Of a stretch of 64,000 bases of DNA, positions 23,030 through 32,870 are shown one piece after another. A model generated the notes under the pieces. That model was not told the DNA's origin, ran no database searches, and was given only the letters and a program-made list of their open reading frames with translations. The translations under genes and the position numbers were made by a program. Each line of letters begins with the position of its first letter. The first letter of the stretch is position 1. Location: the NCBI GenBank assembly GCA_917880885.1, contig OU862910.1, forward strand, positions 15,512,710-15,576,709, in the 5' to 3' direction. Origin of the DNA: Limnephilus marmoratus. Lineage: Eukaryota > Arthropoda > Insecta > Trichoptera > Limnephilidae.

Positions 23030-23960
23030 GTTTTATTTAGTGTCGTATTGTACCGTAAAAAAATCATATTCGCTGTAACAAAAACAGAAGTAGAAGTGAA
23101 CCTTCAGAAAACTAAAGCAGACTAGAGTGAAGAGGTTACGAAGCACCGCACAAAGAGGAGACCGATTAGTATATCTCATTCTCTCGAAGGCTAAATATTA
23201 AAGATGTATATGTGTGTCTCTTTTTAGTGTCGCTATTTTTCGTTTCATCGAGTTTCAAATCACAACGGATCTAAAGAAGTTTTCACTTAAAAAAACCTTT
23301 ATTATATTGTTTTACTTAAGGTGCCGCATCCTCGCTCAAAAAGAAGAATATGGAGTGATATGTAATTACGAATGTTGGAGAGAGCGCGCTAATATTTGAA
23401 ACGATAAAATTGAAGCGTAAATTGTGAAAAAGTTTAATAAAACACGACTCCCATAAAATAGAGCAAAAATTTTTTAGGGGCTGTCTAAAACAGCATTTAA
23501 AGAAACACTCTGAATTTTTTCATACATATAACTGGTAAAATAACTGAAAAAAACGTTTTAAGTTTTTCACGGCCAAAACCATTTTCGTTATTTGTTTTTG
23601 GGGTGTTATGCCGTGTTGCGCTACCTCCTTCTTTAGCCAACGCTTCGGACATCGTTGCTGTGTCCATCATCAGGGCAGATCCGGTAGATGGATGTGACAT
23701 CTATAAAAACAAATAACGAAAATGAAACAAACGTGTTTATAATAATTTTTGGAGCATACTTTTGAGGATTTTTTTCTACTGAGGGAAATTCATATAATTT
23801 GCATTTAGGCGTGGAGAATGTATAAATATTATCTTCAAAAACAACATATATTTTTTAAGAGCTTAAAAACTTCGAATGTTTAAGGGAGATATGTAAGAAA
23901 TCGGTAGAAATTCGGGAAGCGGCAGCTTAATGTCGTATTGTACAGCAAACATTTTCCGAT
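23030..23960 (+). repeat. Family S copy interrupted by an H1 element
   Basis: 23340-23560 and 23725-23930 are collinear with the uninterrupted copy at 8950-9395. The words ...ATAACTGGTAAAATAACTGAAA | ...GAAACAAACGTGTTTATAATAA are contiguous there. The intervening ~165 bp is the H1 element listed next. The phrase TGTCGTATTGTAC occurs at both 23041 and 23932, bracketing this block. Confidence 0.7.
23562..23727 (-). mobile_element. H1 element (hammerhead-like), inserted in family S
   Basis: The insert is bounded by inverse 20-mers CATTTTCGTTATTTGTTTTT and AAAAACAAATAACGAAAATG. On the minus strand it contains CTGATGA at 23673-23667, stem-forming GGACA.../TGTCC, then GAAGCGTT|GGC. Compared with the copy at 51620 the A after GAA is G, which would weaken a hammerhead core. 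Other copies: 28985, 47695 and 51580. Confidence 0.65.
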
Positions 23961-23993
23961 GTAACATATTTTATGACGTTATTCAAATAGGTA

Positions 23994-24216
23994 CTCACCT
24001 TCAGAAATGTTTGAGTCCGCGTAACTCTTTCGACCCATTTCTTTTGTAGTAGAATGAAATACTGGAGCGAAGTATTCAATGGTTTCTAGACGGTATAAAG
24101 ATAATGGCCCAGTCAGTTCCGCCCTTTCCCGTCGATAGCAATCTAGTAAAAGCTCGGCGACAAAATGCAATCCGGAATCACCGATTAAACCTTGAATGCT
24201 TTCAGAAATCTTTATC
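23994..24216 (-). CDS. Candidate internal exon, family unknown
   Basis: On the minus strand an open segment ends in GAAG|GTGAGT, a canonical donor at about 23993 in phase 1. The preceding AAG at 24217-24219 can serve as acceptor, though its pyrimidine tract is poor. The encoded peptide reads LIGDSGLHFVAELLLDCYRR, then ERAELTGPLSLYRLETIEYF and APVFHSTTKEMGRKSYADSN. With this acceptor, the exon starts in the phase (1) needed to follow host exon 2 at 31764, but it lacks the cysteine richness of that exon. It may belong to another gene or be chance. The segment does not match any repeat family seen in the window. Confidence 0.33.
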
Positions 24217-24427
24217 GTGAAGATCTATTTGCTGCAGATGATTCTGAAATTATCGATTAACGATTTAAAATTCGAAATTTTTTTTTAACTAATACCTTGC
24301 AAAGTGATAACTTACCACGACTGTTTAACGTTTTCAGTTTTTACGGAGGAATTAAACAAAGATTGAGGAACAAATAAGGTTAGGAAAACCCAGATTTTCA
24401 GTTGAGTAGGTCTTTTTTTTCGTGAAT

Positions 24428-24895
24428 ACCTCACAAGAGTGCCAGCTGCTCCCGTCTGCAGCCAGTGAGACTATGTCATCCCCAATTTTGGTATGGTGTG
24501 ATGCTGAAGGTGGTGGGGAGGGGAAAGGTATGTGTAAAATGTACCTGGCTATTCATATATAGTCATCAAAGACGGCTAAAGCCACTTCAAGTAACGTTAC
24601 AATTCTGAATAATACTGACGAATAGCAAAATACGACCTCCTAAATCTTACGTAGATATTGCACATCTAAGTATGCCGTATTATGCTATTCGTCAGTATTC
24701 ATTCAGAATTGTAACGTTACTTGAAATGGCTTTAGCCGTATTTGATGACTATATCTGAATAGCCAGGTATATTTTCCACATCTCCTTCCCCTCCCCACTA
24801 CCTTCAGCATCACATCATACGAAAATTGGGGATGCCATAGTCTCACTGGCTCGAGGCGGTTGAGAGCAGTTGGGACTCTTGGGTTATATTCAGAT
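24428..24895. mobile_element. Head-to-head family P foldback
   Basis: Left arm (24428-24635) and right arm (24680-24895) are inverse copies: CACAAGAGTGCCAGCTGCTCCC, GAGACTATG, ACGGCTAAAGCCA and CAAGTAACGTTACAATTCTGAAT all recur inverted. The spacer is about 45 bp. Single arms occur at 9545 and 56590, so two elements either inserted head to head or one was duplicated inverted. Confidence 0.8.
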
Positions 24896-25132
24896 ATAAA
24901 AGTTATATTATATCCAAGTAGGAATCTTTAGAGTTTTTTTGCCAAGCCGAATGCACGTATAAGTATGTCGTATTTTGTGATTGCCGCATGCTACTTCGGA
25001 GAGTCGAAATTATTAGAAAAAATATTTTTACAGCGGATTTTCACTCAAGATGCCATCAGATATAAATATATCGACTTTGTACGGCCGTATATCCGATTTG
25101 CATACGTACTTGAAGAAAATATCTTCAAAACT

Positions 25133-25245
25133 TTCGGCCGGACCAATTGTCGCCCGACCAATCGTCGCCGGACCAAATGTCGGCCGGACGAACTGTCGGC
25201 CGGACCAACTGTCGCCGGACCAACTGTCGCCGGACTGATTGTCGG
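25133..25245. repeat. GC-rich 17-18-bp minisatellite
   Basis: Units of the form CCGGACCAACTGTCGCCGGAC repeat about six times with small changes. The array is far more GC-rich than its surroundings. Several overlapping short open frames through it are repeat artefacts. Confidence 0.9.
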
Positions 25246-25327
25246 GTCACCGCCGCAAATATACTATATATTATTTTAAGTGAATAAATTTTGAAATAAC
25301 ACAAATTAGTCAAATAAAATTTATTTG

Positions 25328-25399
25328 CCACGCCGGGATTCGATCCCGCGACCTTCGGTGTGTGAGTCAAGAACTTTACCACTGGACTACGCAGCGCCG
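25328..25399 (-). repeat. tRNA-derived SINE head
   Basis: On the minus strand: TAGTCCAGTGGTAAAG (A-box-like) and GGGATCGAATCCCGG (B-box-like with a T-arm hairpin). The acceptor ends and anticodon stem do not pair well, so I call it a tRNA-related SINE head or tRNA relic, not a functional tRNA. It is followed by an AT-rich tail on the minus strand. Confidence 0.6.
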
Positions 25400-25424
25400 G
25401 CCGTCAATGGTGATCTTACACCAG

Positions 25425-25895
25425 GGATTACAATTTGGGAGGCGGGTATGGGTATCGCCGCCCCAGGAACCATTTATTGTACCAACACCTCTGCCGTAGG
25501 TCACCCCAAGTGGTTCGCTACGTTTGGTGACTTAGCAGAGGAGCCCGGGTTCATGGGGTGAGGATTGTCCGGATCTTGGCGGTGGATGTTTCTGCCTACC
25601 AACTGCGTGGCAAGCCGGATCGGAAAAGATTGGTTGAGAAAGACCTCTAGACCTCTCCAGTAGGGCTCGCGGAACGTCGTCTTACCCGCTGTGTAGCGGA
25701 TTGATTCATTCGTCAGTCACTCCTTGATACACTGACCCCCAGATTCCTACCCACCCCTCATACCTTTTACCCTTCCCACTACTTTCTCTACTTCTTTTCC
25801 CCAAAAAGATCCTCCACACAGCATCCCCAAAGATGATTTAGGCCCTGAGGGGAATTATTTTCCTCAGAGCCTCCTGTGTGATGCTAATGTAAAAA
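25425..25895 (+). repeat. Family Q copy, most complete
   Basis: Starts CAATTTGGGAGGCGGGTATGG, continues CCAGGAACCATTTATTG, CACCCCAAGTGGTTCGCTACG, CCCGGGTTCATGGGGTGAGG, ACTCCTTGATACACTGACCCCC, CACAGCATCCCCAAAGATGA, and ends CAGAGCCTCCTGTGTGATGC then TAATGTAAAAAAAG. It is used here as the reference for family Q (copies at 9855, 11690, 18925, 22562, 31375 and 58605). No coding function is evident. Confidence 0.8.
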
Positions 25896-25949
25896 AAGAG
25901 CGTTACTGAGAGTATCTTCCACTCTGGAACGTGCCGCAAATCATCATTA

Positions 25950-26258
25950 TCATTTCATTATCATTATCATTATATAGTATAAAATGAAGTCGCTCAAAAT
26001 GTATGTGCGCGTAGATCTTTTAAACTACGCAACGGATTTTCATGCGGTTTTCACCAATAGATAGAGTGATTCAAGAGGAAGGTTTATATGTATAATACAA
26101 GCTTATTATAGTGGAGAAAAGCTGAGAAATTCAAATATTCAATTCAGGCAGCGGGCAGCTGGCAAGCGGGTGGTGTGGATTTTATAAAGTTTGGGTAATG
26201 GCGTTGTGCTTCGTTAGCCACAGCAACGTGTGGCCGGGTCAGCTAGTATTTTATATAT
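25950..26258 (-). repeat. Family B element, minus strand
   Basis: This is an almost exact inverse of 58055..58365: GACCCGGCCACACGTTGC on the minus strand, GGCTAACGAAGCACAACGCC, the CAGCTGCCCGCTGCC block, AATATTTGAATTTCTCAGC and GATAATGATAATGA tail. The tail of (ATGATA)n/(ATGATG)n type suggests a non-LTR-mobilised short element. Confidence 0.8.
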
Positions 26259-26259
26259 T

Positions 26260-27050
26260 GTTATAAATTGTGTAATAACAAAAATGAATCAAAATTTTTT
26301 TTTGCCCCCGCGGCGTCGGATTGCTAGACATTACCCCTGTTACCCCTTGATTCGCCAATTTTATCGCGGCCTCCCGAGTGTTAAATAAATCAAATCACCA
26401 ACGTTTCAACGCAACCGGTTGAATTGTTTAAGAAACATGAGGGACAAATAAAGAAACATTCATTTTTACATATTAAGATTTTCTGTACCACTATTTAGAC
26501 TCCTGCGAACGATTCCATAGGCCAGTATGTTATCAACAACCATTGATTCTACCAGCAGGCGACCAATAGTGAATTAACACCGTAGTGTTCCATGCAAAAT
26601 GGGTGTTTTATTTCATTAAAGTATACTGCAAAACACAGAGTTTTTGCTTTTCACATAAAAAAGTATTCAATTTGTTAACCGCTGAGTTCGTTGGTATTAT
26701 TTCATAATATGAAATAATGCTATTTATATTCATGTCGCCTATTAGTCATCGGAGTACCAACGCAGTACAGGGAATGTTTAATATTGGAACTGTAATCAAA
26801 GCACATTTTGTTATTTGGCTGTATGTGGTTAAATCTGAACCGGAGATTGCTCGATTTTGGTTTTGAATAAAAATAATGCGGGCATACCATTGGCTTATCT
26901 AAAAATCTACATCAACTGTACTTTAGTACATATTTTAAATCAATTTACAAATGGAATAAAATTTCTTTATCGTATGGGCCATGTCGTTCTAAAAGCTTCG
27001 GAAATGAAGATATCGGTTCAAGAATATGAAGAATAAAAGATATAAAGGCG
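26260..27050. other. Gene-free stretch
   Basis: No repeat family, RNA gene or exon is recognised. Confidence 0.5.
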
Positions 27051-27055
27051 AAAGT

Positions 27056-27115
27056 TGGATGTATGGCTGTATCGAAGTATGGATGTATGGATGTATGGGA
27101 TGTATGGATGTATGT
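27056..27115. repeat. Imperfect TGTATGGA microsatellite
   Basis: Repeated GGATGTATGG words directly precede the RT fragment. In the + frame they read as MDVW/MYG repeats and open the 330-codon frame that continues into RT. Confidence 0.85.
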
Positions 27116-28047
27116 CAGTCTTAGGGCCACTACTCTTTCTAATCTACATCAATGACCTATGCAATATTGTAATACCAGGTAAAATTCTCTCTTTTGCCGA
27201 TGACACTGCAATAACAGTACATGGTAAAACGTGGGAAGATACAACCAGTAAGGCTAACAAATGCATTGCAATAGTCAAAGATTGGCTAGATAGAAATCTT
27301 CTCAGTCTAAATCTTGATAAAACCATTTTTATTCCCTTCTATAATTCCCAAAAGTCATCCCCTAAAAACAATCTTAACTTGAAGTTCCATAACGTTAATT
27401 GTAACTTTGCGACATGCTCAAACTGCGAAAATGTGAAATTAGGAAATAATATCAAATACTTAGGTGTAACTATAGACTGCCGACTCAAATGGACTTACCA
27501 TATAGAAAAAATTGTTAATAAACTGAGATACCTAAATTACATTTTCAAACGCATGAGCAACATTGTCAATATAAGAACCATGAAACTTGTCTATAACGCA
27601 TTGGTGCTTTCATCCATTTCCTATGGAATAATCGTGTGGGGAGGAACATACAATAACCATGTAAAACCATTAGAAATTGCACAGAAGTCCATCATTAAGG
27701 TAATGTACCAGAAGGCCAAGACGTATCCCACCAATCAGTTATTTCAGGAAACTGAAATTATGGAACTAAGGCAGATCTACTGTATCCAGTGTCTTAAATT
27801 TATATTTTCTCGTCCTAGCAATTTTACTAAAAACACAAATCGTTCTAGCCAGAGACATACCACGTGCGTGTACACAGTGCCTCACTACAAAACCAGACTG
27901 GCCCAAAGGCACATTAACTGTATTGCCCCAAAACTATTCAATTCCCTACCCAATTCAATCAATACTTGTCAAAATCTGAACGTTTATAAAAAAAATATTA
28001 AAAACTGGGTAAAAAATAATTTGGAAGTGAGAATTTTTTTTCTTTAA
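27116..28047 (+). pseudogene. 5'-truncated LINE RT (palm to C-terminus), open frame
   Basis: The RT-derived part starts at SVLGPLLFLIYINDL, which is the second half of the conserved GVPQGSVLGP motif, so truncation falls inside the palm. It continues with the catalytic SFADDTAI (about 27193), then the thumb region KYLGVTIDCRLKWTYHIEKI, YNALVLSSISYGIIVWGG, and a C-terminal RLAQRHINCIAPKLFNSLP. About 310 codons are free of stops. RT palm motifs upstream of SVLGP and any endonuclease are missing, so the protein cannot be active. The element continues through a 3' UTR to an A-rich end near 28450. Family: non-LTR RT of the Jockey/CR1 type by motif; finer placement needs a tree. Confidence 0.9.
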
Positions 28048-28450
28048 ATTGTATTATATGTTTTCTAAATTCCTAAAATATTTCATGTCTTTCTGTATTT
28101 AAGATTAATAAAAGGAAATATATGTGTATTATATGTACACATATTTATGAACGTGTGTATGTATTTATTGGGTGTATACATACGTTATTATATGTACATT
28201 TCTTTAATTTTAAGAAATCTCACAATAATCTCCTGTAAAATCGATCATGTTGATCTCTAAAGACACTATGTATATATATTTTTAAATTCTATTTTAACCA
28301 CCACTGTTTAATATCCACATAATATAATACCCACGCACAGGCTTCGCCTTTGTGGGATCTTTTTTGTTACTCTCTTATATTTTATATTATTATGTTTGTA
28401 CCTATTCCCATGTATCAAAAAAATTTGCTAATAAAAAAAAATAAAAAAAA
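28048..28450 (+). mobile_element. 3' UTR of the 27116 LINE
   Basis: The region follows the stop codon and ends GCTAATAAAAAAAAATAAAAAAAAT, a degenerate poly(A) end. At 28330-28356 it contains the two-tier stem-loop: outer CCCAC/GTGGG, GCAC strand, inner AGGC-ttc-GCCT. Several ATATGTACA words between 28110 and 28200 form short direct and inverted repeats. Confidence 0.75.
28330..28356 (+). other. Two-tier stem-loop in LINE 3' UTR
   Basis: CCCAC (28330-28334) pairs with GTGGG (28352-28356). GCAC and TT form an internal loop, and AGGC pairs with GCCT around a TTC loop. The outer stem sequence differs from 3983 and 50573 while pairing is kept. Confidence 0.7.
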
Positions 28451-28740
28451 TGTTTGTTACTTTTACACGCAAACCAAACTGAATGGACTTTAAAAAGTCT
28501 TTCACTAATAGAAAGCTACATTATACAGCTAGGCTGTATATATTGGTAAGCTCTGGCGTTATGAATAAGCTCTGGAGTTATTGGATTATTTATTATACGT
28601 TTATTGTCCAGACGAAAAGCAGAGCGTTGCTGTTAACTATAAAGCGTTGCTTGGTAACTATAACTATTTATTTGACGTGCGCTGACATTTTGTTATTTGT
28701 TTTGGTTGTTATGAAGATCCCTTTGATAGTTAAAATCATA

Positions 28741-28900
28741 TTAATCTATACCAATATTATAAAAGCGAAACTGCGTGTGTTTGATTGTTACGCTTTAATA
28801 GGTGGCAGGCGAGTTGTTTTAAAAATGGTATGGAGGGGTTGGTGAGGGGGGGGGGGGGGGGAGAGAAGGAAGAGGGTCATTCAAGATGACATTTTCAACA
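28741..28900 (+). repeat. Short dispersed repeat with poly-G run
   Basis: CCAATATTATAAAAGCGAAACTGCGTGTGTTTG with TTGTTACGCTTT recurs at 61045-61100 (ATTATAAATGCGAAAGTGCGTGTGTTTG). Here it leads into a run of about 18 G at 28845-28862 followed by a purine-only tract, like the G/A tracts of family T in reverse orientation. Confidence 0.55.
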
Positions 28901-28984
28901 ACAAAAAAAATAAATCAAATAGAAAATTTAACTGTGAAATAAAACTTTGCAGATACATTACATTTTAGACTTTAATGTGTTGGC

Positions 28985-29150
28985 ATTAAAGTTGCCGTGT
29001 TGCGCATTCTCCTTCTTTAGACAACGTTTGAACAGCATAACGGTGTCCATCATCAGATTTATTAAACATTACGCATCTGCACTAGCGTAACACGGCATAA
29101 TAACCCAAAAAGAAATCATGATAATACTTTTGGCAGTGAAAATCTCACAA
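28985..29150 (-). mobile_element. H1 element, decayed copy
   Basis: Minus strand: CTGATGATGGACACCG, then TGTTCAAACGTTGTCTAAAG. The G of GAAAC and one stem base are lost relative to the 51620 copy. Flanks retain AACACGGCATAATAACCC and AAAAAGAAATCATGATAATAC, the latter an imperfect inverse partner of the left edge. Confidence 0.55.
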
Positions 29151-29242
29151 ATCATATTTGATTTTGTTTTGCACCAAAAATAGAAAAGTTTATATAAGTA
29201 GTAAAATAAAATCCTTTTTTAAGTGTTTTTAAACAACTATTT

Positions 29243-29600
29243 ATTAAAGTGAAAACTTCTTTAGCACTGTTGTGATTTGAAACTTGATGAAACGGAAACG
29301 AGCGACACTAAAAAGAGACAAATACATATGTGTATGAGTCTATATGATTCAGTCTGGGAGAGAATTAGATAAGACTAATCGGTGTCCTCTTTGTGCGGTG
29401 TTTCGTAGCTTATCGGCCTCCTCTTTGTGTGGTGCTTCGTGGAATAAAATGGTTGAAATTTGATAACAATATTACGGTAAATAAACCATACAATTATCCT
29501 CATTCGTCTCATTCTCTTGAAGTTGAGTTTTCTGAAGGTTTCATTTCTACCGCGTGTGAACTGCATACTCTGATTTAAAAAAATATTTTGAATTTCGAGT
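29243..29600 (+). repeat. Family R copy 3 and associated repeat
   Basis: AGTGAAAACTTCTTTAGCAC then GATGAAACGGAAACGAG matches family R. The following block (TCCTCTTTGTGCGGTGTTTCG, duplicated as TCCTCTTTGTGTGGTGCTTCG, and CTCATTCTCTTGAAG) is inverse-related to 23145-23190. Open frames here are repeat shadows. Confidence 0.55.
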
Positions 29601-30397
29601 ATACGTCGAAATAAACCTTTCGCGCGCAACCAAGGCGCTTCTTCAAGTGACGGCAAGGTGCTTATATTAAGAGCGTTTAACCAGCCAGCGGTCTAAAATC
29701 CACATTTCGTCGAAAGTTGTTCTTACGATCGAGCAGGGCGGTTGCAATGAGAAAGATTAATTATTTTCCGTACCAGCTTTTTAAAATTATAACTCAATAT
29801 CGATTTTATTACATTCCAAATTTGCTATAATTTATACCTACATCCAAAAATGCTGAAAGGCGCGATGATAAAACTATTAAAATAATGTACTTTTTATAAT
29901 TAGTTTTTGTTTATAAGTATTTATCATTTTTCAATAATGTCTAAGTTAAATAAGAATGTTAAAAAAATCTGAAATATATTAGTTTGTAAGTGCGCAAATA
30001 AATACACAAACGGACCAATTTTCGTCAAGAAACACATGTACGTATATATTTTTTAATGATTTTATTTAAACTAAAATTAAAATTCTAAAACATGCGATTC
30101 CTAGATAATGCATTTATTTATTTTACTGCATGATTATATTATTTGAAATGGGTGTGGTATAAAAAAAATCATTATTGAAAATTTAACAAATCTGCCAACG
30201 ACCTTTGGTATATCCTTATTATGCTAAAAATATATTTTTTTCTCAAACTTTAAAACATTCGAATTCTAGATAAAAGAACAATCTTTCGAAATACATTTAT
30301 AATTTTTTGTGGAAAAGAGTCAATACGTCTAAAATCTGATTTAAAAATGACATATTTCTGGTTTTCTCCAGTAATACCCTCTTAAATAAACTAACTC
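29601..30397. other. Gene-free stretch
   Basis: The segment at 30280-30385 (AACAATCTTTCGAAATACATTT to AATACCCTCTTAA) repeats 5262-5370, indicating a dispersed repeat of at least 100 bp. Nothing else is recognised. Confidence 0.5.
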
Positions 30398-30400
30398 TTA

Positions 30401-30587
30401 GGCCTTGTGCGCACTAGCGGCTAGCCGCGTAGGCGGTCAACCGCGCGGCTAGCCGCATTTTTATTTTAGTATGAAATTTTTCGGCGGTTGGGTACGTACG
30501 GATATGAGCGGTTACATACTAAAATAAAAGTGCGGCAGGCCGCGCGGTTGACCGCCTACGCGGCTAGCCGCTAGTGCGCACAAGGCT
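30401..30587. mobile_element. 187-bp near-perfect palindromic MITE (Harbinger-like)
   Basis: The left arm starts GGCCTTGTGCGCACTAGCGG and the right arm is its inverse ending CCGCTAGTGCGCACAAGGC(T). Arms of about 75 bp contain GCCGCGTAGGCGGTCAACCG and ATTTTTATTTTAGTATG. TTA flanks both sides (30398-30400 and 30588-30590). GGC-starting TIRs with a TTA/TAA duplication are typical of PIF/Harbinger elements. Strong GC and CpG content contrasts with the AT-rich flanks. Confidence 0.85.
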
Positions 30588-30590
30588 TTA

Positions 30591-31370
30591 GAGCGTTATA
30601 TTTTTGTATTTAAAGATGTTTTGTGTAAATACTGTAAACCAATAGTAAATAAATTTCATTATTTCTTTTATAATAAATGTTTACGTACCCAACCCCTCCA
30701 TTTACAACCAACCAACAAATTATTGCTCCATTATTAGTTATAGAGGGTGGCTGTCGTAACTTAAATAATTATTTCGTGTAATTAAATTGCAACCTTAATG
30801 AATAAAGTATCTTTGTGGTGCTGATTGTAAGTAAGAGAAAAGCAATTTCATGTGTATTATTCGTTCTCGTATTCGTGCGAAATTTAATATTGTGAAGCGG
30901 GGAAGGAAATTAACAATAATAATAATAACTGCACAAGACGGTGAACTATGAACTGCTCTCAAGATTTAGTAGAATGCAGTGAGTTCTTGAAATGAAATTA
31001 TGGTTTCACGTATTGTTACGAAAACTTCAGTTGTTTCAGATACAATATTACAAAAATATGACATAATAATTCAAATTCTATATATATAATTGTCAGAATA
31101 AATTTATTATTACCTTGACATGGTTTTAACTATTTAAAAATCACGTAAATTTACAGGATCTTTGTATGGTGTTGTTCTGATAAATATACAACCTCTTTTT
31201 CGTTTTGTCAAAAAATGAGTTAAGAAAAATACGGAGTAGGTATAAATGAATTGAAAGGAACATCTGGTTCGGGTAGTTCATTCTTTTTATGGTGCCATAT
31301 CTTATGGGACGTTGGCTATCATCAGAGCAATCGGCTAAAAGAAATGTGGTTACTAGACATAGCTTTTTTT
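30591..31370. other. Gene-free stretch
   Basis: No exon, RNA gene or known repeat is recognised. There is an (AAT)n patch at 30914. Confidence 0.5.
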
Positions 31371-31374
31371 GAAG

Positions 31375-31650
31375 TGAACCACACAGAAGGCCCTAAGGAA
31401 AATAATTTCATTCGGGGCCTTTGTCATCTTTGAGGATGCTGGAATAAAGGAGACGAAGTTCTGGGAACGAAAAATGTATGACGGGTGGGTAGGAATCTAG
31501 GGGTCAGTGTGTCCAGGAGAGACGGACCCAAGAACTTCCCCTTCTTCCTTCCCCTAAAAAGACCCTCATCTCAGAATCCCCAAAGATGATATAAGCTTTG
31601 AGGGAATTTTAAATTCTTCAGGGCCTCCTGTGCGGAGATAATTAAAAACA
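31375..31650. repeat. Inverted pair of family Q 3' parts
   Basis: 31375-31520 is a minus-strand family Q 3' half (GGCCTTTGTCATCTTTGAGG, GGGTCAGTGTGTCCAGGAG). 31540-31650 is a plus-strand 3' half (CCCTAAAAAGACCCTCATC, CAGGGCCTCCTGTGCGGAG). Together they form an imperfect foldback. The 60-codon frame 31251..31433 overlaps it and is not credited. Confidence 0.65.
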
Positions 31651-31763
31651 ATATGTAAACAGTTGAGAGTGTCAAAAGCTCTGTGTCTAATGTTAGCTTA
31701 TCTGACTGTAGATGAGAGATTTTAAAAAATGAATGATAAAATTAATGCGCGTTAAACACTCAC

Positions 31764-31925
31764 TGTTTGCGCAGTAGGGCTCCAGTCCGCACTGCGCGCA
31801 CCGGGTGGGCGCCTCCCGGCCGCACGCGCACGCGCCATCCTTCACGCAGCACGCGCAGTCCGTGCGCGAACTGTCCCACGTGCACGTGCAGCCGGTCGTC
31901 GACTGCGTCCAGAGGTCCACTTGGC
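31764..31925 (-). CDS. Host gene exon 2: cysteine-rich segment of a secreted protein
   Basis: On the minus strand, TTCCACTTGCAG|G (acceptor, exon begins 31925) and AAACA|GTGAGT (donor after 31764) delimit a 162-bp exon that enters and leaves in phase 1. It encodes [40 protein letters not shown] and [13 protein letters not shown]. There are ten Cys in 54 residues in CxC, CxCC, CxC and CxxC spacing, consistent with a compact disulphide-bonded extracellular domain. The exon is very GC-rich compared with its AT-rich flanks, as expected for conserved coding DNA. It joins exon 1 (46834..46726) in frame across an intron of about 14.8 kb. I do not recognise the family. A second minus-strand frame is also open across the exon, but it lacks the cysteine pattern. 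Confidence 0.8.
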
Positions 31926-32280
31926 CTGCAAGTGGAAATGTTCATTAGTAACAGTGTGAATGAGACTTAATGTAAAATACATAACAAACATTAAGAAACT
32001 TTAACATATGACTTGATCCAACGATGTTATATCTAGAAATGCTATTGTCTCACAAACTCATAATTAAATGTGACAAGTGAGGAACACTCTTATACTTGCA
32101 GTATTTTTTAAATTAAAAATTTGTTAATGTATGACAAAGATAGTGCGTATGGATGAAATAAACGATAGAACGCGGGTGGCATTTTTGTATTCAAAAGTTT
32201 GGTTGATTACTGCCTCAACGCCGTCTAAAGTAGGAAGACTGGGCACTAAACGCATTTTCAGGTGTCACGTGATCACACAT

Positions 32281-32301
32281 AATCTATCTATCTAGCTATC
32301 T

Positions 32302-32338
<37 letters not shown>

Positions 32339-32372
32339 TTTCTATCTTCTATCTATCTATCTATCTATCTAT
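32281..32372. repeat. (TCTA)n microsatellite
   Basis: Two blocks of TCTA/ATCTATCT repeats are separated by TTTTCTATCTTCTA. They adjoin the family T copy at 32373, whose plus-oriented copies end in ATAGATAGATAG, so the microsatellite probably grew from the element tail. Confidence 0.9.
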
Positions 32373-32870
32373 ATAAATAAAAATGAATCGCCGAAATGTA
32401 TGTACGCGCATAACTACCGAACTACGGCACCAAACTGGATAATTCTTTTTTTCGTGTTATTGTTTTTGTCAGGTATGTATAAAATTACCGGTGAGCTCTG
32501 GCAATTTGAAATTTGTATAAAAAAATTGCAATAGGTGGCACGCGAGCTGTTTGAAAACTGAATGTACCGGGACTGAATGTATGGAATGCGGGAGGGGGGA
32601 GGGGAATTCGGACAGAGGGTTTGCGGGTGGGGGGGGGGGAAACCAAAGAGAAGGGAGGGGAAATCGGGAGGGAGGTTCGCGAGTCGGGGGAAGGGGGAGT
32701 GGAGTGGGGAGAGGGAAGGTGGAGTAGGCGGAGTGGGAACGCGAGAGGGGAAGGAGACGTGGGAGAGGAAGGGGGGAATGCGGAAGGGGAACGTGACGAA
32801 TGGGAAAGGACACGCGGGACAATTTCTTTATTAAATGGCATAGCAACGCAAGCCGGGTACCAGCTAGTCA
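32373..32870 (-). repeat. Family T element, minus strand
   Basis: In reverse complement: GGCTTGCGTTGCTATGCC, TTTAATAAAGAAATTGT, CCCATTCGTCACGTTCCCC, a C/T-only tract of about 200 bases, GGTACATTCAGTTTTCAAA, GCTCGCGTGCCACCTATTG, ATCCAGTTTGGTGCCG and ATTCATTTTTATTTATATAG. All six long open frames across the tract are artefacts of a one-sided base composition. Confidence 0.8.

Noticed and set aside
25328..25399. Possible functional tRNA gene
   Set aside because: B-box and T-arm are good but the acceptor ends and anticodon stem do not pair; more likely a SINE head. The same applies to 47612-47682.
28843..28863. Poly-G run as a possible regulatory G-quadruplex
   Set aside because: A homopolymer in a repeat-derived purine tract; it may also be affected by sequencing error.
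31767..31970. Plus-strand 67-codon Arg/Thr/Pro-rich ORF
   Set aside because: It is antisense to the Cys-rich exon; its composition mirrors GC-rich coding DNA on the other strand.
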